Shown here one piece after another: positions 23,942 through 29,901 of a stretch of 29,901 nucleotides of DNA. Position numbers and translations under genes: made by a program. The first letter of the stretch is position 1, and the number at the start of each line of letters is the position of its first letter. Under the pieces are notes generated by a model. It ran no database searches, was not told the origin of the DNA, and saw only the letters and a list, made by a program, of their open reading frames with translations. Source of the stretch: Deltaproteobacteria bacterium (GTDB lineage: Bacteria > Bdellovibrionota_C > UBA2361 > SZUA-149 > JADYYL01); the NCBI GenBank assembly GCA_020853655.1, contig JADYYL010000268.1, forward strand, positions 1 through 29,901, given 5' to 3'.

Positions 23942-25201
23942 ATGGATCTTCGCAGAGCGCTCGCCGCCGGATTGATATCGCTTCCAGTTATTTCCCTTTC
24001 ACCTTCGTCCAGCGTTGCAGCGCCAAAGCCACCTCGAGCGATCTGCGCGAACAACACCACAGGGGTGCTTGCGCTACGTACTCGATGTCGCGCGGGTGAG
24101 GCAAAACTGAACACCCGCGCGGAGCTCATCGGAGCGCAGGGACCAGCGGGGGCTCAGGGGGCGACCGGGGAGGCCGGTGCGGTAGGCGCGACGGGTGCAA
24201 CGGGAGCGACGGGCGCAACAGGCGCGACTGGAGCAACCGGTGCGACAGGGGGTGTCGGGGCCACTGGAGCAGCCGGCGCCGATGGAGCCATTCGAATCTA
24301 TGGAGATGGAACGGACGGTGACGTCGTTTTCAATCTCTCGACGACCTATGAACCGACGAGTCAGTACAACAACATCACCGTCGATGTTGGCCAGACGCTG
24401 ACGATACCCACCGGGGCAACGATTCGGTGCGCGGGCACTCTGACAAACAATGGAACGATTCTCGTGGCAGCGTACGGTGGTGGGGGTAGCATCGGCGCGC
24501 CTTCTGCTTCCGTTACTGTTCCCTCTGTTGATATTCCGAACGCCGGACTCAGCGCGTACACGGCGCAGAATGGTTCGTATGGAACCTCAGCTGGTACGCT
24601 GATCGGAGGTGTCGGCGGGCCGTCGATGAATAGCTCCGTTGCGATTGCTCTGTTGCAGCCGTATCCCGCGGCGGGTGGGGCGGGTGGTGGAACGCAAGGT
24701 CAATATGGAGGAAGCGGCGGCGGCTCTCTTCGCATCCTTTGCGCTGGTGCCGTACAGAATTCGGTCACGGGGATCATTCGGGCGAACGGCGGTTCCGGAT
24801 CGAGCGGAACTGGAGGGGGCGCGGGTGGGTTGATCATCATTGGTTCGCAGACCTCAATTACGCAAGCGGGCACGATCAATGCGAACGGTGGAAATGGCGG
24901 TGCGGCCACAGCATCTTCAGGAGGTGGTGGAGGGGGTGGTGGCGGTATCGTTCAGTTGATCGCACCGGTGGTGAATAGTACCGGAACTGTGAACGTTACG
25001 CGCGGGAACGGTGCTTCCGCGGTAGGCGCGGGCACTGTGTCCAGTTCACCGCGAAGCTCAGGTGCTGGCGGTGGTGCACTCGGTGGTGGCGGTGGTGCCG
25101 GAGGGAGCGTCCTCGCGGACGGCAGCACCGGTCTTCCCTCTGATGGTAGCGATGGATATTCGATCGTTTCGCTCAAAGATCCTACCTCGCTTGGGCTATA
25201 G
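23942..25201 (+). CDS. Secreted collagen-like, glycine-rich surface protein (second copy)
   Basis: This is a 419-residue paralogue of the first gene in the window, similar along its whole length. ATG 23942 has AGGAG 3 bases upstream. The signal peptide ends near SSVA, followed by the same head (PKPPRAIC, ALRTRCRAGE) and a Gly-X-Y tract at about 64-116, 10-12 residues shorter than in the other copy. The glycine-rich body has the same NNGTI/QAGTI/STGTV strands separated by GGGG runs, and the same tail (DPTSLGL). The body is better conserved than the third codon positions, so the copies are an old duplication kept under selection. Two copies on the same strand flank about 22 kb that holds the giant protein, consistent with a surface-fibre gene family. 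Confidence 0.85.
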   Translation: MDLRRALAAGLISLPVISLSPSSSVAAPKPPRAICANNTTGVLALRTRCRAGEAKLNTRAELIGAQGPAGAQGATGEAGAVGATGATGATGATGATGATGATGGVGATGAAGADGAIRIYGDGTDGDVVFNLSTTYEPTSQYNNITVDVGQTLTIPTGATIRCAGTLTNNGTILVAAYGGGGSIGAPSASVTVPSVDIPNAGLSAYTAQNGSYGTSAGTLIGGVGGPSMNSSVAIALLQPYPAAGGAGGGTQGQYGGSGGGSLRILCAGAVQNSVTGIIRANGGSGSSGTGGGAGGLIIIGSQTSITQAGTINANGGNGGAATASSGGGGGGGGGIVQLIAPVVNSTGTVNVTRGNGASAVGAGTVSSSPRSSGAGGGALGGGGGAGGSVLADGSTGLPSDGSDGYSIVSLKDPTSLGL

Positions 25202-25632
25202 AAACTGATGCGCGAGGTGCTCGGTCGCCGACCGATCTCGCGCGCGACTCCAGTGATTCTGAAAGCGTCGGGAGTATCCACTCCGGGCGTGTGTGGGAGT
25301 GTGGTTGGCCAAATCTCCGCTCTCCGCTGGGGGCCGTTATTGACCCACAAACGTGATCGGATTCCCAGGACCTCTCCGAACGGCGCTCGTTTGGCTGTCG
25401 AGTTTTACGCCCAGCGATAAGAGGCGAGGACGTTGAAGGCTTGTAACGGGTGAGGAACTCTACGAAATTCGAGGTGTCCCATCCGGCGCTCCCAACACAA
25501 TCGCGTCTCAGCCGCTCCGAATGCGAGCGTAAAGAGAACGCACAAATCAGCCGTTTGATCTCATAATGTCAAGTGCGTTCGGATAAGCCGGTTCTGGCGA
25601 TAGCAGCTCACTCGTTTTTGCAGAGAGAGATC
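25202..25632. other. Gene-free stretch before the GH30-like gene
   Basis: No supported gene is present. A hairpin right after the collagen-like gene (25210-25243) is described separately. CATAAT near 25562 is a possible -10 box for the hydrolase gene, but its -35 partner is poor. Confidence 0.4.
25210..25243 (+). terminator. Two-part hairpin downstream of the second collagen-like gene
   Basis: GCGCGAG (25210-25216) pairs with CTCGCGC (25237-25243), and inside it TCGGTC pairs with GACCGA around GCC. It lies 8 bases after the stop codon. No T-run follows, so it is a candidate terminator or mRNA 3' end structure only. Confidence 0.55.
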
Positions 25633-27273
25633 ATGCGCTCACGATACCTTCGAGCTTTGTGCTCTTTTCTCCCAATTTTCTTCGCGTCTGTTGCCTCTGC
25701 AGACATCACTCTCAATCCCGGCACGACGTATCAGACTTTCGACGGTTGGGAAGGAACCGGCCAGATGGCGCAAGGCTCGCCCCGATACTCTTTGTTCAAA
25801 GATGAGATCACCGACCGCCTCGTGAACGAGCTCGGCATCACTCGAGTTCGACTGGAGGTCAATCCAGCGATTGAAAACACCGTCGACTATCAGCAACAGT
25901 ATCTTAACGGTCAGATCACGCGTCAGGAGTGGAAGTGTCGCAACTTCTCGACGGTCAATGACAATAGCGATCCCAATAGCTTGAATCCCGCCGGGTTTAT
26001 CTGGCGGTTACTCGACGAAAAGATCGACTCCGTGATTATTCCGCTTCGGCAGCGAGTTGCAGCGAACGGCGAGGCATTCTGGACAAATCTGACCTACGTT
26101 GCGTTTACCGACATCTGGAACAACTGTGGAGGATTGGGTCTCACAAACGCCCATACGAACCCGCAAGAATACGCAGAGTTCATGCTCGCGATATTTCAGC
26201 ACATGCAGTCGAAGTATGGATTCGTTCCGGATTCCGTGGAGTTGTACCTCGAGCCTGACAACGTGACGATTCCGATCTCCTGGAATGGAACGCAGCTTGG
26301 ACAAGTGCTTGTCGCGACACAGGCGAAGCTGAGCGCGAACGGATTCAATCCAAAGTATGTCGCCCCTTCGACAATGAATATGTCGACCGCCGTGACGTAC
26401 TTCGATCAGCTTGCCGCCGTTCCGGGTGCGCTACAGCATGTTAGCGAAATCAGCTACCACCGCTATACCGGCGTCTCTCTTTCTGCATTGCAGCAGATCG
26501 CGAGCCGCGCTGTGCAGCACAATAAGCGAACTTCGCAACTGGAGTTTATCGGCGCTTCGTACGAGAACCTCCACGAAGACCTTACCGTCGGGCGAAACTC
26601 AACCTGGGCGCAGTTCACGTTGGCATACTCGGAGTGTGCAGAAGCGCCACAGTTCCCATGCGGCAACTACTCGAATCCTCCGTCGGCGAGTGATGATATC
26701 GGCGGAAATTACTATCTCATCGATGATTCGAGCACGAATTACACCATCTACATGGGCTCCCGAACGAAACTTCTGCGGCAGTACATGAAGTTCATTCGTC
26801 CCGGTGCCGTGCGCATCGCCGCGAGTACGACCCAGTCCAATCTTGATCCCGTGGCGTTCATCAATCCCGGGGGGAAGTATGTCGTTGTGGTGAAAGCCCA
26901 CAACGTCGGATCGCCAATCGTTGTAAACAACTTGCCTGCAGGAACCTACGGTCGGAGTTATGCGACTTTGAGTGGAAATCCGGTCACTCTTTCCGACGTG
27001 ACGATCTCTGCCGGGCAGAGCGTGACAATTCCGGGACTACCAGAGTGGGGCGTCGCAACTGTTCACGCAAAGACGGGTGGAACGACGTTCTCGCCGTGTG
27101 ACCTCAACTCAAGCGGTTCTACTGACATCGTCGATGTTCAGCTGAGCGCGAACCAAGTGCTCAATGTGATTCCATGCTCCAACGGAGACATCAATCAAAA
27201 CGGATCGTGTGGGGTGGACGATGTGCAGCGGGTGATTAATGCGGCGCTCAACCTTACGTGCGTCACCCAGTAG
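25633..27273 (+). CDS. Secreted GH30-like glycoside hydrolase with C-terminal type I dockerin
   Basis: This is a 546-residue secreted enzyme. ATG 25633 follows an AGAGAGAGA ribosome-site-like stretch and begins a signal peptide (MRSRYLRALCSFLPIFFASV, cleavage near ASA). The catalytic part resembles clan GH-A family 30: TYQTFDGWEGTGQ near the start (family QxxxGFGGS-like), LYLEPDN with a candidate acid/base E207, and SQLEFIG with a candidate nucleophile E304. The typical side beta-domain follows (LLRQYMKFIRPGAVRI ... VVVVKAHN). GH30 enzymes cleave xylan, glucosyl or galactosyl linkages; the substrate here is not clear. Residues 489-543 are a two-repeat dockerin (CDLNSSGSTDIVDVQ and GDINQNGSCGVDDVQRVINAAL) with calcium-loop spacing. 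No cohesin partner was seen in the window. The start 60 bases upstream is possible but would lengthen the signal peptide. Confidence 0.8.
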   Translation: MRSRYLRALCSFLPIFFASVASADITLNPGTTYQTFDGWEGTGQMAQGSPRYSLFKDEITDRLVNELGITRVRLEVNPAIENTVDYQQQYLNGQITRQEWKCRNFSTVNDNSDPNSLNPAGFIWRLLDEKIDSVIIPLRQRVAANGEAFWTNLTYVAFTDIWNNCGGLGLTNAHTNPQEYAEFMLAIFQHMQSKYGFVPDSVELYLEPDNVTIPISWNGTQLGQVLVATQAKLSANGFNPKYVAPSTMNMSTAVTYFDQLAAVPGALQHVSEISYHRYTGVSLSALQQIASRAVQHNKRTSQLEFIGASYENLHEDLTVGRNSTWAQFTLAYSECAEAPQFPCGNYSNPPSASDDIGGNYYLIDDSSTNYTIYMGSRTKLLRQYMKFIRPGAVRIAASTTQSNLDPVAFINPGGKYVVVVKAHNVGSPIVVNNLPAGTYGRSYATLSGNPVTLSDVTISAGQSVTIPGLPEWGVATVHAKTGGTTFSPCDLNSSGSTDIVDVQLSANQVLNVIPCSNGDINQNGSCGVDDVQRVINAALNLTCVTQ

Positions 27274-27359
27274 CGATCGCACGGGTGGCTTCCGCGTCTT
27301 TGATCCTGTGACTTGAACTGAGCTCCATTTGCGACACGGACTGTCGTGCTCAAATATTT

Positions 27360-27411
27360 CCGCCTCAAGAAGAACGGCACTCTTCGAACTCATTTGAATA
27401 GCTTGAGGCGG
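27360..27411. repeat. Perfect 10-bp inverted repeat with 32-base loop
   Basis: CCGCCTCAAG (27360-27369) and CTTGAGGCGG (27402-27411) are perfect reverse complements. It lies about 85 bases after the GH30-like stop codon. No T-run follows on the plus strand; on the minus strand AAATATTTGAG follows. It is a candidate terminator for either direction. Confidence 0.5.
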
Positions 27412-27517
27412 GAGGTCGATCGCTCCTGCGAGACGCCTCGAGTGAGAATATCGGATTCGGCAAAATGACGGCGCTCGAAGTCGTTGAACCAAAATTAAAA
27501 AATGATTGTGGAGCCGC

Positions 27518-27547
27518 ACGGAGAGAGCTGTAGAAGCCTCTCTCCGT
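27518..27547 (-). terminator. 10-bp hairpin downstream of the small membrane protein gene
   Basis: ACGGAGAGAG (27518-27527) and CTCTCTCCGT (27538-27547) form a perfect 10-bp stem with a 10-base loop, 26 bases beyond the stop codon of the minus-strand gene. On that strand TTTTTTAATTTT follows after about 15 bases, so it is a likely though not ideal intrinsic terminator. Confidence 0.6.
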
Positions 27548-27573
27548 TACGGATCGCTACGCCGGAGGGCCGC

Positions 27574-28173
27574 TCATCGCGCGACAGATGCCCGCGGCAA
27601 ATCGACCTGAGTGCGATAGGCGTCACACGTAAGCCGAACCTCATCACGCCATCCCTGGATGAAGCGCGAGAAGGTCAGTGTCTCCTCGTTGATCGAGAGA
27701 GGCAGTCCTCCACGTTCGATCCGAGCGCGGAGGTAGTAGGCGAATGAAGGCGGGTACTCGACCTTGGCGTCTTTCGCGCGGCGTTCGAGCCGGGACAGGA
27801 TCGCCAGAATTCGGTGTCCTTGAGCCTCGAACGCGCGGAAGACCTCCGGATTGCTCAGCGCCTTCAGAGGGTAGTCCGGTTCGGCCTCCTGGTACATCGT
27901 CCAGAAGTAGACTTCGTGCTGCAGGCGCTTGACATCGCGTCCTAGCAAATTGGCGATATCGTCCATTTGCGTCAAGAAGCGCGTCCTTTCTGCCTCTCGG
28001 TCGTCGCTGCTCTGGGAAGCCGCGGCGACCTTCGCTGCGTTCAGCCACTGAGCACCGAACAGGGTGTTCATCCGATCCACGAGCATCACGAGTTCGCGAC
28101 GATCGTCGAACTTCATGCCGAGCCACCCGAAGATGATCACGAGCCAGAACAACCCCAACCATCCAAACAGCAT
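27574..28173 (-). CDS. Unknown small protein with one N-terminal membrane helix
   Basis: This is a 199-residue protein not recognised by family. ATG 28173 is chosen over one 27 bases upstream because GGGAGG lies 5 bases before it. A single hydrophobic helix opens the protein (MLFGWLGLFWLVIIFGWLGM) and anchors it in the membrane. The remaining 175 residues are charged and mostly helical (DDREAERTRFLTQMDDIANL, HRILAILSRLERRAKDAK), suggesting a cytoplasmic helical bundle. It lies 243 bp after the zinc-ribbon gene on the same strand and could share its transcript, though a purine-rich stretch and no clear ribosome coupling argue for its own promoter. Confidence 0.6.
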   Translation of the reverse strand: MLFGWLGLFWLVIIFGWLGMKFDDRRELVMLVDRMNTLFGAQWLNAAKVAAASQSSDDREAERTRFLTQMDDIANLLGRDVKRLQHEVYFWTMYQEAEPDYPLKALSNPEVFRAFEAQGHRILAILSRLERRAKDAKVEYPPSFAYYLRARIERGGLPLSINEETLTFSRFIQGWRDEVRLTCDAYRTQVDLPRASVAR

Positions 28174-28416
28174 AGGGACCTCCCACGAGTAGGCGCGCAA
28201 GATGCGCGCAGTGAACCTGTAACGAATTTCGAGCTGCCGCTGAGGCGGTCGAGAGAGACCTCCGCAACGACAAACCAGAGAGCGCTACCCGAAGAGAGGA
28301 GGAAGAAGAGGAGGAAAAAGAGCGGCAAAGAGCGAAGTGGAAAGGCCCTTCAATCTACCACGATTCCGGAAGACGAGGCATCTCTCGCTGAAAACCCTCG
28401 AGTTCCCCCGGGTTCC

Positions 28417-29901
28417 TTAGGGCGATGGTCCCGTTCGGCCTTTCAGGTCAGTGGCCGAATCCGGGAGCGGGCATTCGTCGCAGATGATGGCTCGAGGGAA
28501 GTCAGCGGCATAGGGCGAGAGCACCGCGACGCCGCAATCTTCGCACTGGCGTTCGAACAATGCCCGCGGCGCTCGCTTCTGAAGCCGCCGACGATGGCGG
28601 CAGAAGAAGCAGTCGCCGGCAGGTGCAATCCCAAGTTGACGACGAATGACAAGCTCGCGCTCCGTGTAGCGGAATCCCTTTCCGCATTCGTTGCATTGCA
28701 GCGTGCTGAGGTGGATGTCCGGCGTGAGGGAATTCAATGATGATGGGGGTGCCTCCCCTCCACCGACCGAAGGAGTGTCATCCTCATACCAGCTCAACCC
28801 CTGCGCTAGCGCTGCGTCGCGTGAGAGCGGGAAGTAATCCTGCGCGAGCGAAAGATTGTAGGGAATCGGAGCATCCTTCATAGGAAAAAACTCGCCCCAC
28901 TCGCCGGTGCGTTTCATGTGCTCTACGATCTCTGACACTTTCTCGTGATACTCGACCTCGGAGTACTGTCGGTTCAGAATGCAGTGCTTGCCGCCGCGAA
29001 TGCCGACGCAGCCAAACAGCTCGGACGAGTGCCAACATTGATCGCAATAGGTGAGCTCCCGCACGTTGCTCACGCAATGACTGGAAAACTTGACATCATA
29101 CGCGCCGATGCCCACGTTCTGACATTCGTAGATCAGTTCGCACTGACCGCACGCGTAACAGTCGACAACGTCTCGAGCAGGTGGGAAGGAATGAACAGCG
29201 TAGCGGCCATCCTCAAGCCCACGGCAATCGAAACACTCGACAGCGCGAACGCAGTCGACCAGCGAATGTCCCGAACTCTCCTCGCACCGGACCGTTCGTG
29301 AAGCACGAATCGGAAACTGTTGCCGAAACTCCTCGAATTGTTGCGAGAGCTCGGATATCCCCGCAGCGGTCTGCAACTTTTGCCGGAACTCCTCGTAAAC
29401 CTCCGCCGATACCGGCTGGTTGAAAATATGGTGAGTCTTGTGCCGAAGGTTGACGCAGAGGATGCACGACCGACAGCCGATGCAATTGTCCAGGAAATAT
29501 GACTCCGTGCAGTTTTCACACTGCTCGAGGTACGCGCTCGTGTAGCACCGTTCCGACTCGATCAGCTCCGCACAAAGTTCGCTTCGGTGAACGACGCAAC
29601 AGTCTGCACAGTCGCGGCAGTCTTCGTAGAAGTAGCCGTAAAGACACCCATCGTTGATGCCCGATTGGAAGAGAAGATAACAGTTCTTATTGAGCCCAGC
29701 GTAGTTCGTATATTCCGAGTTCACATCGCGGTGGTGATCGACAAACAGGGCAGGACGGGGGACAGCGCGCTGAAGCTCTGCGAACTGCTCGAAGAATGGG
29801 CGAGACGGATCAAAGTCTCGGCCGTAATCTCTGGCGTCCCATGCTTCGCTATGCCACGCCACATTACTGTAGATCGCGAAAGGACTCGACGGTGGAAAGC
29901 T
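28417..29901 (-). CDS. Cysteine-rich multi-zinc-ribbon protein of a Patescibacteria-type family (5' end outside the window)
   Basis: The frame runs off the right edge without a start, so at least 495 residues are visible and the N-terminus is missing. The layout matches a family I know from CPR/Parcubacteria genomes: a motif around PFAIYSNVAWHSEAWDARDYG, then DFDPSRPFFEQFAELQ, and many CxxC pairs (ENCTESYFLDNCIGCRSCILC). The conserved NLRHKTHHIFNQPVS and WGEFFPMKDAPIPYNLSLAQDYFPLSRDAA follow. At the end stand two zinc ribbons (LQCNECGKGFRYTERE, DCFFCRHRRRLQKR, QCEDCGVAVLSPYAADFPRAIICDECP). Its function is unknown. Relatives usually carry a CxxC in the segment that here reads YSNVAW, so one metal site seems to be lost. 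It gives the best lineage clue of the window. Confidence 0.75.
   Translation of the reverse strand, partial: SFPPSSPFAIYSNVAWHSEAWDARDYGRDFDPSRPFFEQFAELQRAVPRPALFVDHHRDVNSEYTNYAGLNKNCYLLFQSGINDGCLYGYFYEDCRDCADCCVVHRSELCAELIESERCYTSAYLEQCENCTESYFLDNCIGCRSCILCVNLRHKTHHIFNQPVSAEVYEEFRQKLQTAAGISELSQQFEEFRQQFPIRASRTVRCEESSGHSLVDCVRAVECFDCRGLEDGRYAVHSFPPARDVVDCYACGQCELIYECQNVGIGAYDVKFSSHCVSNVRELTYCDQCWHSSELFGCVGIRGGKHCILNRQYSEVEYHEKVSEIVEHMKRTGEWGEFFPMKDAPIPYNLSLAQDYFPLSRDAALAQGLSWYEDDTPSVGGGEAPPSSLNSLTPDIHLSTLQCNECGKGFRYTERELVIRRQLGIAPAGDCFFCRHRRRLQKRAPRALFERQCEDCGVAVLSPYAADFPRAIICDECPLPDSATDLKGRTGPSP

Larger units (their letters stand above)
27274..27573. other. Intergenic stretch between convergent genes, with two inverted repeats
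   Basis: The stretch between the convergent GH30-like gene and the small membrane protein contains no supported gene. It holds a 10-bp inverted repeat with a 32-base loop (27360-27411) and a 10-bp hairpin (27518-27547). Both probably belong to the transcript ends of the two converging genes. Confidence 0.5.

Noticed and set aside
28137..28328. Short minus-strand frame with a hydrophobic start (MPLFFLLFFLLSSGSALWF)
   Set aside because: The hydrophobic run comes from a pyrimidine-rich stretch, the rest has no protein-like features, and it overlaps the start of the better supported 199-residue gene.

Overview
The window is about 30 kb of moderately GC-rich bacterial DNA that uses standard stop codons. 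No rRNA, tRNA, CRISPR array, insertion sequence or phage gene was seen. The best lineage clue is the cysteine-rich gene at the right edge. It closely resembles a zinc-ribbon protein family I know from Candidate Phyla Radiation (Patescibacteria, Parcubacteria-like) genomes, and the C-terminal region of the giant secreted protein has a similar flavour. A Patescibacteria assignment is therefore an inference of moderate strength. The collagen-like, dockerin and cadherin-like domains are widespread and do not decide the phylum.

Left part (1-9 kb): a secreted collagen-like/glycine-rich protein (257-1561, +) faces a secreted beta-helix protein (1838-3331, -). Next come an AAA+ regulator related to sigma-54 activators but lacking the sigma-54 contact loop and carrying a tail of Fis-like helix-turn-helix repeats (3689-6061, -), an EamA/DMT transporter (6370-7248, -), and a two-gene membrane operon of a PAP2-like phosphatase and a DUF457/YdjM-type hydrolase (8829-7667, -) that ends in a clear intrinsic terminator.

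Middle (9.4-14 kb): a HigB/RelE-like toxin with an internal frameshift overlaps its HigA-like antitoxin by one base behind a good promoter. Three genes follow: an unknown two-helix membrane protein behind a foldable leader; an unknown 248-residue protein preceded by five consecutive hairpins and followed by a 19-bp hairpin; and a cytoplasmic alkaline-phosphatase-superfamily hydrolase.

Right part (14.2-27.3 kb, all +): a 3148-residue secreted protein, a second collagen-like paralogue of the first gene, and a GH30-like glycoside hydrolase with a C-terminal dockerin. A terminator or hairpin separates these genes, so they look like separate transcription units of a cell-surface gene cluster. The giant protein starts with a peptidase-M64-like domain whose catalytic glutamate is replaced by leucine. 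It then has two Ig-like domains, about 13 cadherin-like repeats (eight with the same roughly 80-residue inserted module), and a long C-terminal region. The window ends with a small membrane-anchored unknown protein and the truncated zinc-ribbon gene, both on the minus strand.

The common theme is surface display: five secreted proteins built from repeats, plus two small regulatory modules (the AAA+/Fis protein and the toxin-antitoxin pair). All functional statements rest on motifs read by eye.
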